Shown in pieces: positions 16,401-23,380 of a stretch of DNA of 28,921 bases. Made by a program: the position numbers and the translations under genes. Positions within the stretch are counted from its first letter, which is position 1, and every line of letters starts with the position of its first letter. The DNA is from Oscillospiraceae bacterium (GTDB lineage Bacteria > Bacillota > Clostridia > Oscillospirales > Ruminococcaceae). The stretch is from NCBI GenBank assembly GCA_004554485.1, contig SFLS01000015.1, positions 1-28,921 on the forward strand. The letters run 5' to 3'. The notes under the pieces were generated by a model. The model made no database searches, was not told the origin of the DNA, and saw nothing but the letters and a program-made list of their open reading frames with translations.

Positions 16401-16684
16401 CGCAGATCGCTGAGCGTTTTTTTGCCGCCCAACGCTGCAAAAAGCTGCTGCCACTGCGCGGCAAACCGCTCCGGAGCGCCCTGCTGTGTCCACTCCACCG
16501 TCCCGGAGGCAGTCAGGCGCATCTGACAGAAGTCATTCCGGTAGGTAAAGGGATTCGTCCCTTCCGTATGCGAATAAACGGGGTGCAGCGGATCAAACAG
16601 TTCCTCCTCTTCGCGGCCGAGATCCGCCCGGCTGATGAGCAGGACGCGGTCCAGCGACGGGTCCTTTGCAAACTCCTGTTTCAT
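13412..16684 (-). CDS. Large RCC1-like beta-propeller protein
   Basis: A 1090-residue protein without a signal peptide or membrane helix, thus probably cytosolic. The middle part (about residues 380-720) carries degenerate RCC1-type repeats of about 50 residues, each with a GL-x-x-DG-T-V-x-A-x-G turn: GLCRDGRVLAAG, GLTAEGTVYAL, GLRKDGTVVAAGEN, GLTAAGTVVRCG, GLDAAGKLHLSG. The N-terminal and C-terminal thirds show weaker repeats of the same kind, so two or three propellers are possible. RCC1-type propellers are binding scaffolds. Its ATG overlaps the stop of the AAA+ gene (ATGA), which implies coupled translation and a stoichiometric partnership. I cannot name a client. The function is unknown. 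Confidence 0.75.
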   Translation of the reverse strand: MKQEFAKDPSLDRVLLISRADLGREEEELFDPLHPVYSHTEGTNPFTYRNDFCQMRLTASGTVEWTQQGAPERFAAQWQQLFAALGGKKTLSDLRIYDYGMERPPAAVALTTYGRVCLFGETAAFSPAAEWQGVSRIYWDTDGFGALCEGEIFRAVGALSVLDGIDEVEEVICSALPGHCSPVAYLLQKNGTVTLFDRKNKSLQRPRERVQKIALVRYNPYGVSTWIALSKITGRFLCSEPRDSISADFFGGEYTDIIAPNRFRQKIRDFAAVPRRYLAVLYQNGYLRVFGAGYHSGDILCEDVQAIELEGEELIAYLPGDLSYAPAIDFEEAETDLAPAESIVDLGAPVDLAAVLTLLRQRIQSWQAEEAARPAGVRKRVASIRRSRHYIYFLYQDGTVEAELLAATGHSGHGENEVSGWREVAEVIPGQHQTLGLCRDGRVLAAGRGYGESYAVAGWRKVTSLHQSAGLAAGLTAEGTVYALWADSNLPVAGVSEWRDITQLALGDDFLLGLRKDGTVVAAGENDTVCNGVTGWQNIKQIAAVSEAAAGLTAAGTVVRCGNPRYLRYEGMEQWQNIRELIAFQNGGSVFVGLDAAGKLHLSGRWSTGALCRIDSLDHEKWSGLCHIRQDGYYLLGEKADGTIVYESTPTERAGMPPADEHITDWPHVIDWVIEGEYLLAVFENGRVGWEGARRRPAKRCITESWRKIRRCLLWRIQGGRSSAMAVDSDGRLYSDQSDPASAAFFTQFTGVREIYIFLPFLLVLHGQTLSFVLYGESGFERHDLDGVQKVLMAEEGKTAVVTFTDGRVRSFGSTLYDSTVDPAAATVKYYGERSDYLENDTDPFHHFEGVIGLQGEGRPFVLSAANRKSSEHFYPVQHLMYFDRLRDAVDVEPLGDLLLADGSCRSRRGDFFAKWVGIMQLSSCATHTVGVTTFHTAVVYGDGEYGSCSVDAYMGVIQAFSLPHATVLRLQDGRLISLCEKLSETPYEPLPVTSGVTAMAKTNSHFALLCADGSLWCCEAQAFADKIRWRGSSEYYIRPWGPWKKLFTDATRISVTGERIRVWRRDARYSHMEPTLEHNTLSGREPTLL

Positions 16685-18225
16685 TGTGCACTTTCTCCGG
16701 CGCTGTTGTAGTTATAGTAAAGCTGGTTCTGGTCGGCAGCCTCCTGTGTCTCCTGCTGGCTGCTGGCCATCCGCGCCCGGCCGCTGCCCGCCCAGGCGAT
16801 CAGCTTATTGATGGTCTCCTTGAAGGTGACCGAAAGCGGAATGGTGCTGCGTATCGCGGCCAGGACATCCTCGGTGGTGAAATCCCGCTGCTGCGAAAAG
16901 GCGGTGAACATTGCGTCGTTGATGACCTGTTCGATTTCGGCGCCGGAAAAACCCTTTGTCTCCTTGGCCAGGGCGGCGCAGTCGTAGTTCTTGACGGCGA
17001 TATCCCGCCGGCGGCCGATATGCAGCCGGAAAATCTCGGTACGCTCCTTTTCGGTGGGGAGATTGACGAAGAAGATTTCGTCAAAGCGGCCCTTGCGCAT
17101 GAATTCCGGCGGAAGCTGCTCGATATTATTGGCGGTGGCGACAATGAAAACCGGCGATTTCTTTTCCTGCATCCAGGTGATCAGGCTGCCGAATACCCGC
17201 GCCTGCGCGCCGCTGTCGCCCTGCACGCCGCCAATGCCGGCAAAGCCCTTATCCACCTCGTCGATCCAAAGAACACAGGGAGCCATGGCCTCGGCGATCT
17301 GGATCATTTCCCGGGTACGGGCTTCCGATTCGCCGACATAGCTGCCCATCAGCCGGCCCACATCCAGCCGTAAAAGCGGCATATGCCACTGCTGGCTGAT
17401 AGCCTTGGCGCACAGCGATTTGCCGGTACCCTGGATGCCGACGATGAGCACCCCCTTGGGATAGGGCAGTCCGAACTGCTGCGCCTGCTCCGAAAAGGCC
17501 ATGCCCCGGGTGACAATCCAGCTTTTGAGAACATCCATGCCGCCGATGGAGCCCATCGTTTCTTCGGCATTGAAAAACTCCAGCACCTGCGTTTTGCGGA
17601 TGACCTGTTTTTTCTCCTCCAGCACCAGCTGCAGGTCATCCAGGCTGATCTTGCCGCTGCGGGCCAGCGCCTTGGAAAGAATGGTTTTGACGGTAGAGAT
17701 GGTAAGGCCCTGGAAGGCCCGGACAAACTGCTCAAACCCCTCTTTATCCATATCCACCACGACGTTCTGGGTGATATTGGTGATGAACTCCCGCAGCTCC
17801 GGCAGAGTGGGCAGCTCGAATTCCAGTACGCTGACCGCCGCTGTCAGCTCCTCCGGCAGCTTGAATACCGGGGAAACGATCAGGATGCTTTTCTGCTGGG
17901 GTTTAAGCTGTGCAGAAAGATTTTTAACCATCCGGCAGACCATGTTGTCTTCCAGAAAACGATGGAAATCCTTGAGAATATAGAGAATGGGTGTATCCGT
18001 CGGTTCCTTGGCGATAAAGTCCAGCACGGCAATGGGGTTGCCCTTGCCGACCGCCACGCCGACATCAAAGCCGGAGGCAAAATCCCAGCAGACTACCCGC
18101 ATATCCCCCAGCTCGGCGGCGCATTCCTTGGTCACCGCAATCAGTCGCTCCTCCTCGCGGGTTGTGACGTACATCACCGCGCAGCGGGAGCGAACCGACA
18201 GATTGAATTCTTCACGAAAGTTCAT
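16681..18225 (-). CDS. Ycf46-like AAA+ ATPase
   Basis: A 514-residue protein with an N-terminal domain (1-225) lacking a Walker A motif but carrying LKDFHRFLED (about 84-93), typical of Ycf46 proteins, and one AAA+ module at about 225-470. Walker A is GIQGTGKS (263-270), Walker B VLWIDEVDK (318-326), sensor 1 ATANN (363-367), arginine finger region GRFDE (379-383), and sensor 2 GFSGAEIE (425-432). It has the ring-forming classic-clade architecture. The C-terminus is a flexible Q/N/Y-rich tail. Ycf46 is known from cyanobacteria and red algal plastids; its activity is poorly known. AAAGGGG lies 9 bases before the ATG; it is translationally coupled to the propeller gene downstream. Confidence 0.9.
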   Translation of the reverse strand: MNFREEFNLSVRSRCAVMYVTTREEERLIAVTKECAAELGDMRVVCWDFASGFDVGVAVGKGNPIAVLDFIAKEPTDTPILYILKDFHRFLEDNMVCRMVKNLSAQLKPQQKSILIVSPVFKLPEELTAAVSVLEFELPTLPELREFITNITQNVVVDMDKEGFEQFVRAFQGLTISTVKTILSKALARSGKISLDDLQLVLEEKKQVIRKTQVLEFFNAEETMGSIGGMDVLKSWIVTRGMAFSEQAQQFGLPYPKGVLIVGIQGTGKSLCAKAISQQWHMPLLRLDVGRLMGSYVGESEARTREMIQIAEAMAPCVLWIDEVDKGFAGIGGVQGDSGAQARVFGSLITWMQEKKSPVFIVATANNIEQLPPEFMRKGRFDEIFFVNLPTEKERTEIFRLHIGRRRDIAVKNYDCAALAKETKGFSGAEIEQVINDAMFTAFSQQRDFTTEDVLAAIRSTIPLSVTFKETINKLIAWAGSGRARMASSQQETQEAADQNQLYYNYNSAGESAQ

Positions 18226-18264
18226 ATATGACAGCCCCTTTCGGACAAGTTGTTATTTTTTCGC

Positions 18265-19011
18265 TTAAACAGGATCGGTAAGAGAAAGGCCAAGGGTTTC
18301 GGCCATCCCGAGGAAATGCCGCAGGCGCTCCGGCGGGACGGTATAGGGCGGCGGCTGCACCGCGGCAGTATTGCCCTCGGGCACAAAATCCGGCATGAGG
18401 GAAAGCGGATAACCGCAAGGATTATGCGCCGCAAGCAGCCGAATGGTCTCCTCGGTATTCTGCCACTGTCCCGGCAGAATCAGGTGGCGCAGCAGCACCC
18501 CGCTTTGCAGAAGGCCCTGCGGCCCGTAGCGGTTGGCGCCGTAATGCGCCCCCAGCAGTTCCAGATTCCGAAGGGCCCGATCCGGGTATCCCGGTACACC
18601 GGAAAGCCGCTGTCCCAGCGCGGCGTCCGCGTATTTGAAGTCCATAATGTAGCCCTGAAAATAAGGCAAAAGCCGCCGTGTTACAGCAGGCGAGGCATAG
18701 CCGTTAAAATTGTTGAGCAGCGGGACGGTAAGCCCCTGACGGCGGGCCAGCATGACGGCCTCGGTCACTTCATCGGCGCTGGGTTCCACATTGGCCAGAC
18801 TGATGTGGCTGACACCCCGCTGCTGCAGCGAAAGCAGCAGTTCCGCCGCCTGCTGCGGCGTATAGGGGACACCCCGCCCCTGCTGGGATATTCCATACAC
18901 CAGGCAATAGGCACAGTGCATATCACAGCCGGAAAGATAGACAACCCCGCAGCCGGCGCCGCCGCTGATACAGCTCTCCTCCCGGTTGCGGTAGAAGGTT
19001 CCGATCCTCAT
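18265..19011 (-). CDS. PflX-like radical SAM protein
   Basis: A 248-residue radical SAM enzyme. The [4Fe-4S] motif is C-x3-C-x2-C at Cys29, Cys33 and Cys36 (GCDMHCAYC), preceded by Cys14 and Cys21. The downstream pattern (GISQQGRG, LANVEPS, MDFKYAD, SGVPGY, RHLILPGQW, SLMPDFVPEG) fits the PflX/COG1313 group, related to pyruvate formate-lyase activases, where the substrates are largely unknown. No glycyl-radical enzyme is in the window, so activation of PFL is unlikely to be its only job here. Its ATG overlaps the stop of the preceding gene (ATGA). Being inside the Ycf35/Ycf46 block, it probably modifies a peptide or protein of that system. Confidence 0.85.
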   Translation of the reverse strand: MRIGTFYRNREESCISGGAGCGVVYLSGCDMHCAYCLVYGISQQGRGVPYTPQQAAELLLSLQQRGVSHISLANVEPSADEVTEAVMLARRQGLTVPLLNNFNGYASPAVTRRLLPYFQGYIMDFKYADAALGQRLSGVPGYPDRALRNLELLGAHYGANRYGPQGLLQSGVLLRHLILPGQWQNTEETIRLLAAHNPCGYPLSLMPDFVPEGNTAAVQPPPYTVPPERLRHFLGMAETLGLSLTDPV

Positions 19012-19448
19012 AACCGACCCAGCCTTTCGATCAGGGGCAGGTAGTCCTCCTCCAGCACCGAACAGCGCACTTCACTGCCGGCAATGTAAAAGGTACTGGG
19101 CTCCGCCGGCGGAAGGATGCGGCACAGCGCCGCGTATTGCTCCCGGGGCGATGCCTGGGCAAACGCGATCGGGCTGCCGGCGGGCGGCGGTATCTCCCCC
19201 AGCGCCAGCAGACGTCCGTGGGAGGGGGGGATCGGAATCGGAGAAAAATCGTCAACACCGATATAGTACAGATCCCGGCCGGCCAGCGCTGCCATCATGG
19301 GCGCGCCCGCTGCAGGGGTGAAAAAGCGCTGTCCCGACAGCGGGGCCTTTTGCGGCAGTCGCGGCAGCACCATCACCTGAACCGGCAGCGCCAAAAAGGG
19401 AGCCAGTCGGCCCGGCTCCGAAAAGCCCAGCCACAGCGCGGACGCCAT
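19008..19448 (-). CDS. Unknown 146-residue protein of the Ycf35/Ycf46 block
   Basis: A 146-residue protein, Pro/Ala/Leu-rich, with no signal peptide, no membrane helix and two Cys (in ALCRIL and VRCSVL). Features are an N-terminal hydrophobic beta-type start (SALWLGFSEPGRL), a central GRDLYYIGVDDFSPI and a Pro-rich loop. I do not recognise the family. AGGGGGAAG precedes the ATG, and the ATGA overlap with the radical SAM gene suggests they work together; a substrate-presenting partner of the radical SAM enzyme is one guess. Codon use matches the neighbours, so it is a real gene. Confidence 0.6.
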   Translation of the reverse strand: MASALWLGFSEPGRLAPFLALPVQVMVLPRLPQKAPLSGQRFFTPAAGAPMMAALAGRDLYYIGVDDFSPIPIPPSHGRLLALGEIPPPAGSPIAFAQASPREQYAALCRILPPAEPSTFYIAGSEVRCSVLEEDYLPLIERLGRL

Positions 19449-19466
19449 ACTGCTTCCCCCTTTTGC

Positions 19467-19664
19467 TCAAAAACGGTTTTTCTCTTGTTCTTTTTCCTCT
19501 GTCAGTTCAAAATACTCGGGCTTTAGCTCGGTGGAAAGTTCCACCCCCAGCTTTTCCACCGTATCCCGTACCAGCTCCCGGCAGGCGGCGCCTTTGACGC
19601 CGTTGACTTCGACAGTGATCTTTCCGTCCTTGCCGATGAGATAAGTTACCGTCTGTTCTGCCAT
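19467..19664 (-). CDS. DUF2997 family small protein
   Basis: A 65-residue protein. The pattern is a beta hairpin (VTYLIGKDGKITVEVNGVKG), a conserved-type Cys (GAACREL), a helix (VRDTVEKLG) and a Tyr-containing end (ELKPEYFELTEEKEQ), which fits DUF2997. In known genomes this family accompanies Ycf35-like DUF1257 proteins. The function is unknown. It starts one base after the stop of the DUF1257 gene (TGA-T-ATG) with GGAAGGTGG upstream, so the two are translated together. Its small size and single conserved Cys make it a plausible substrate or cofactor carrier for the radical SAM enzyme, which is inference. Confidence 0.75.
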   Translation of the reverse strand: MAEQTVTYLIGKDGKITVEVNGVKGAACRELVRDTVEKLGVELSTELKPEYFELTEEKEQEKNRF

Positions 19665-19665
19665 A

Positions 19666-20040
19666 TCAGACCCACCTTCCTACTTTGATTCGAACGGTGC
19701 CATCCGGCAGCGTTTCCTGCTCCTGCACCTGGAATTTACCCTCCTGCTCCACCGTCTTTTTGAGGAGCAGCACCGCATACTTCTGCAGCAGCTCATCCCG
19801 GGTCTTTTCAAAATCGCCGGGCTCCAAATTGGAGTGCAGCTCGGCCTCGCCATCGACAAAGCGGAAGGCCATGACCCGGTTGACGGCATTGACCGCTATG
19901 ACATCACATTGATTGAACGTGTCGGCAAACTCGTAGTTTTCATCCACCTGACCGACACAGCGCAGGCCAAGCGCTTTCAGCGCCTCGCCCAGTACATCGA
20001 TATCGCGGATGGCAACCTGAACCTTGGATAAATGAGACAT
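19666..20040 (-). CDS. Ycf35-like protein (DUF1257)
   Basis: A 124-residue protein. It begins MSHLSKVQVAIRDIDVLGEALKALGL and ends with the family-typical pattern EGKFQVQEQETLPDGTVRIKVGRWV-like strands; both ends match DUF1257/Ycf35. Ycf35 is conserved in cyanobacteria and some algal plastids and is uncharacterised. It is the first gene of the block: a good promoter (20079-20107) gives a leader of about 32 bases and AAAAGGAGGAG 4 bases before the ATG. Partner genes here (DUF2997, Ycf46 ATPase) recur together in other bacteria according to general knowledge of these families, so a common complex is likely. Confidence 0.85.
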   Translation of the reverse strand: MSHLSKVQVAIRDIDVLGEALKALGLRCVGQVDENYEFADTFNQCDVIAVNAVNRVMAFRFVDGEAELHSNLEPGDFEKTRDELLQKYAVLLLKKTVEQEGKFQVQEQETLPDGTVRIKVGRWV

Positions 20041-20078
20041 CGGACTCCTCCTTTTCCCGTTGGCTTGTCTATATCTCT

Positions 20079-20107
20079 ATCATATGCCAAAACAGAGGAA
20101 AAATCAA
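20079..20107 (-). promoter_or_regulatory. Promoter of the Ycf35/Ycf46 block
   Basis: On the minus strand TTGATT (20107-20102) and TATGAT (20084-20079) are separated by 17 bases. It lies in an A/T-rich island between the LysR stop and the first gene. No clear terminator after the LysR gene was seen. Confidence 0.65.
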
Positions 20108-20175
20108 TAACAAATTAGGAATAATTATTATTTATCAGTCTGTTTGCTACCCCGTTTTTCCTACGGCGCGGCGTT

Positions 20176-21051
20176 TTACTTTACCAGCTCCGCAAAATGC
20201 TTGATCAGATAATCGCGGAACAGGATGGCCGCCGGCGAAAGATAGCTGCTTTCCCGCCAGGAAAGGTTGATATAGCGGCGGCAGTGCGGGGTAGAAATGG
20301 GAACCAGCGCAATATGCTGGTCCTCCATGTCCTGCCAGGTCAGGATCGGGATAAATGAGATACCGATACCGGCCCGGATCAGCTCCCGCACCGTTTCGGG
20401 GCTGTCGCTTTCCAGGACCACATTGGGGTCAAAGCCCGCCATCTTGCAGTAGGCGTCGGTGATACTGCGCAGGTTCTTGCCTTTTTGCAGGCAGATGAAC
20501 TCCTCCTTGGCAACCTGATCCAGGGTGAGGGAATCGAAATGGGCCAGCGGATTGGTGACCGGCAGCGCCAGGCGGATCTCCTCCTCGATGAGGGTGGTGC
20601 AGAAGGGGCCGGAAACCGGCTGGCTGCCCGCAAAAAGCGTCAGATCGCAGCTTTGGCCGCTTTCCCCTACCAGGTCTTCCTGCAGAATGTGCAGACGGAT
20701 ATCGCTGTGCTCCTCCTTAAAGCCCCGTACCAGCCGTGGGATCAGGGTGGAGGCCGCGTTCATGGAAAAGGTGACATTCATAACGCTGTTTTCCCGCGCG
20801 TCATCAATCTCCCGGTGGATGGCCTCCAGCTCCTTAAGGATGCGGTTGGTATGGTTCAGCACAATGATGCCATATTCGTTCAGCTCAATGCTTTTCCCCT
20901 TGCGGTTGAACAGCTTGACTTTTAATTCATCTTCCAGCATACTGATCGTACGGCTGAGCGAGGGCTGCGCAACATGCAGCTCCTGTGCTGCTTTTGTGAT
21001 ATGTTCCAGTTCCGCCGTCTTTTTAAAATAGCGAAGATGTGTGATTTCCAT
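20176..21051 (-). CDS. LysR-type transcriptional regulator
   Basis: A 291-residue LysR regulator: an N-terminal winged helix-turn-helix (residues 1-60: HITKAAQELHVAQPSLSRTISMLEDEL, then KLFNRKGKSIELN), a linker helix and an effector-binding periplasmic-like fold. It is divergent from the MdcA-like gene, and their promoters overlap, so it most likely controls that gene and itself, with a small-molecule co-inducer (a malonate- or acyl-like compound is a guess from the neighbour). GGGGGAG lies 5 bases before the ATG. Length is typical. Confidence 0.92.
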   Translation of the reverse strand: MEITHLRYFKKTAELEHITKAAQELHVAQPSLSRTISMLEDELKVKLFNRKGKSIELNEYGIIVLNHTNRILKELEAIHREIDDARENSVMNVTFSMNAASTLIPRLVRGFKEEHSDIRLHILQEDLVGESGQSCDLTLFAGSQPVSGPFCTTLIEEEIRLALPVTNPLAHFDSLTLDQVAKEEFICLQKGKNLRSITDAYCKMAGFDPNVVLESDSPETVRELIRAGIGISFIPILTWQDMEDQHIALVPISTPHCRRYINLSWRESSYLSPAAILFRDYLIKHFAELVK

Positions 21052-21093
21052 GAAGCTCCCCCATATAGCCTTATTGTTATTGATCTTACTCAG

Positions 21094-21122
21094 ATTATAT
21101 ATTTTACATTATAGAAAGTCAA
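21094..21122 (-). promoter_or_regulatory. Promoter of the LysR gene
   Basis: On the minus strand TTGACT (21122-21117) and TATAAT (21099-21094), 17 bases apart. It lies across the promoter of the divergent gene. Confidence 0.7.
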
Positions 21123-21131
21123 TGCTATACT
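21103..21131 (+). promoter_or_regulatory. Promoter of the MdcA-like gene
   Basis: TTTACA (21103-21108) and TATACT (21126-21131), 17 bases apart, with TG one base before the -10. It overlaps the LysR promoter, so RNA polymerase cannot use both at once. Confidence 0.65.
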
Positions 21132-21177
21132 AAAGATTAAAATAGCCCTAATAGGCATGAAAGGTGGTTCTATCACA

Positions 21178-22806
21178 ATGTCCTGGGATAATCAACGCCG
21201 TTCCAAAGAGGGACGGCTGTGTGCTGCCGCCGCCCTGTGTGACGGAAAAACAGTAGCGACCGAAAACATCGTGAAACTGCTGGAGGCGGTCATCCACCCC
21301 GGCGATAAAGTTATTCTGGAAGGAGATAATCAGAAGCAGGCTGCCTTTTTGGCCGCTGCGCTGGCCGAAGTCGACCCTGCCGTCGTTCACGATCTGACCA
21401 TGATCATCCCCTCCATTTCCCGCAGCGAGCACCTGGATTATTTCGAAAAAGGCATCGCCAGCACGGTGGATTTTGCCTTTGCCGGAACCCAGGCCCAGCG
21501 GCTGAGCGAGATGCTGGCCGAGGGCAAGGTCAAAATCGGGAACTTTAATACATATCTGGAGATCTACGGCCGCCTGTTTGTGGACCTGATCCCCAATGTG
21601 TGCCTGGTGGCGGCGGATAAGGCCGACGCTGAAGGCAACCTCTTTACCGGATACAGCACCGAGGAAACCCCCACCCTGGTAGAGGCCGCCGCCTGCAAGA
21701 GCGGCATCGTCATTGCGCAGGTCAATGAGGTCGTGGAGGATCTGCCCCGCGTAGATATCCCCGGCGGTTGGGTGGATTTCATTGTGCCGGCGGACAAGCC
21801 CTATCCCATGGAACCGCTTTTCACCCGCGATCCCCAGTTTATCAAGGATGCCGATATCCTGATGGGCATGATGGTCATCAAGGGCATTTATGCCAAGCAC
21901 AACGTACAAAGCCTGAACCACGGCATCGGTTTTAACGGCGCCGCCATTGAGCTGCTGCTGCCCACCTACGGCGAGCAGTTGGGGCTTAAGGGCAAGATCT
22001 GCCGCAACTGGGTGCTGAACCCCCATCCCACTCTGATCCCCGCCATTGAGGCGGGCTGGGTCGAAAGCATCTGTGCCTTCGGCGGCGAGGTTGGCATGGA
22101 GAAATATACCGCCGCCCGCAGCGATATCTTCTTTACCGGCAGCGACGGCACTCTGCGCTCCAACCGCACCATGGCGCAGGTAGCTGGCCTGTACGGCATC
22201 GATTCCTTCCTGGGGGCTACCCTGCAGATGGACTATTACGGCAACTCCTCCACCGTGACCGCCGGCCGTCTGAGTGGCTTTGGCGGGGCGCCCAACATGG
22301 GCCACAACGTGGGCGGACGCCGCCACAGCAGCCCCGCCTGGCACAGCCTGGTGGAAGGTAAAGATACCCTGCGCGGCGGCCAGAAGATCGTCATTCAGAT
22401 GCTGAAGAGCAGCGGTAAGAAGGGCGCAAATTTTGTCCCCGAGCTGGATGCGATTGCCATTGGTCGGGGCGCCGGCATGGAAGCGCCCCCCATCATGGTA
22501 TACGGCGAGGATGTAAGCCATACCGTTACCGAGCAGGGCATTGCCTACTGCTATATGGCTGAAGATGCCGAAGAACGCAAGCTGATGCTGGCCAGCATTG
22601 CCCAGGGCACCCCCTTCGGTGAGCTGGTAACGAAAGAGCAGATCGAGGCGCTGAGAAAAGCCGGTAAGGTCGCCTACCCCGAGGATCTGGGCATCGACCG
22701 GGCAATGGCTACCAAGGATCTGCTGGCCTGCAAAACACTGGAAGAGATCGCCGAATGCTCCGGCGGCCTGTATGAAGTCCCCGAAAAGTTCCGCAAGAAG
22801 GACTGA
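21178..22806 (+). CDS. mdcA: Malonate decarboxylase alpha subunit-like CoA/ACP transferase
   Basis: A 542-residue type of CoA transferase. NWVLNPHPTLIPAIEAGWVES, DIFFTGSDGTLRSNR, YYGNSSTVTAGRLSGFGGAPNMG and GRRHSSPAW match malonate decarboxylase alpha (MdcA), which moves the acyl group between malonate and the acetyl-carrying ACP; length is as usual (about 550). In complete systems it needs MdcC (ACP), MdcD/E (decarboxylase) and MdcB/G (prosthetic group), none of which is in the window, and a terminator follows. It may act as a stand-alone acyl-CoA:carboxylate transferase. I chose ATG at 21178 (AAGGTGG 10 bases upstream); the ATG at 21157 has no clear site. It is divergent from a LysR gene. 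Confidence 0.82.
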   Translation: MSWDNQRRSKEGRLCAAAALCDGKTVATENIVKLLEAVIHPGDKVILEGDNQKQAAFLAAALAEVDPAVVHDLTMIIPSISRSEHLDYFEKGIASTVDFAFAGTQAQRLSEMLAEGKVKIGNFNTYLEIYGRLFVDLIPNVCLVAADKADAEGNLFTGYSTEETPTLVEAAACKSGIVIAQVNEVVEDLPRVDIPGGWVDFIVPADKPYPMEPLFTRDPQFIKDADILMGMMVIKGIYAKHNVQSLNHGIGFNGAAIELLLPTYGEQLGLKGKICRNWVLNPHPTLIPAIEAGWVESICAFGGEVGMEKYTAARSDIFFTGSDGTLRSNRTMAQVAGLYGIDSFLGATLQMDYYGNSSTVTAGRLSGFGGAPNMGHNVGGRRHSSPAWHSLVEGKDTLRGGQKIVIQMLKSSGKKGANFVPELDAIAIGRGAGMEAPPIMVYGEDVSHTVTEQGIAYCYMAEDAEERKLMLASIAQGTPFGELVTKEQIEALRKAGKVAYPEDLGIDRAMATKDLLACKTLEEIAECSGGLYEVPEKFRKKD

Positions 22807-22843
22807 TACAGCCGTTTGCCGTTGCAATCAAGCACGATAAAGT

Positions 22844-22879
22844 AAAAACCCCCTGTCCGATACAAGACAGGGGGTTTTT
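22844..22879. terminator. Bidirectional terminator between mdcA-like gene and Nudix gene
   Basis: AAAAACCCCCTGTC (22844-22857) pairs with GACAGGGGGTTTTT (22866-22879) over an 8-base loop. A-run and T-run on both sides let it end transcription from both strands. Confidence 0.9.
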
Positions 22880-22898
22880 GTTCTAATACCGTTGCCAC

Positions 22899-23363
22899 TT
22901 ACAGCAGACGGTGCTGCCATTCCCCGGTTTCCGGCTCCCGGTAATAATAGAATTCGCTGAGTCCGGGGGACTCAAAGACGCGCAGCATTTCGGAAAAATC
23001 CGGGGCGAGCCGACAGTTTTCCAGCTCCTCCCGGGGCAGCCAGAATACCTCGCCCTCCGCCGAGGAAGTGAGCGTGCCGGTAAAGCGACTGGCCCGAAAC
23101 AGTAGCACGACATAGCGTCCTCCCCCCTGCAGCGGAAACTGCTTGATGCCGCAGAGAATGGGATCCAGAATGGTAAGACCGGTTTCCTCCCGCACCTCGC
23201 GGATCACCGATTCCACAAAGGATTCTCCCGGTTCCACATGGCCGCCGGGGAAGCAAATACCCGGCCAACTGGGATCGGTACGGTCCTGCACAAGGATGCG
23301 CCCCTCATCATCGGTAAGCATGCACAGGTTGGTCAATTCACAGTGTTCGGTAGGGTGCGGCAT
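22899..23363 (-). CDS. Nudix hydrolase (MutT-like)
   Basis: A 154-residue Nudix protein that hydrolyses a nucleoside diphosphate linked to a group X. The Nudix box G-x5-E-x7-REVREETGL spans residues 41-63 (Gly41, Glu47, Arg55, Glu56, Glu59, Glu60, Gly62). The tail is YYYREPETGEWQHRLL. The substrate is open: oxidised nucleotides (MutT/8-oxo-dGTPase group) are the usual guess. I chose the ATG at 23363 (AAAGGAG 8 bases upstream); the GTG six codons earlier overlaps that site. It starts 17 bases after the birA stop and is probably in the same transcript. Confidence 0.87.
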   Translation of the reverse strand: MPHPTEHCELTNLCMLTDDEGRILVQDRTDPSWPGICFPGGHVEPGESFVESVIREVREETGLTILDPILCGIKQFPLQGGGRYVVLLFRASRFTGTLTSSAEGEVFWLPREELENCRLAPDFSEMLRVFESPGLSEFYYYREPETGEWQHRLL

Positions 23364-23380
23364 AAAAAAGCTCCTTTGCA

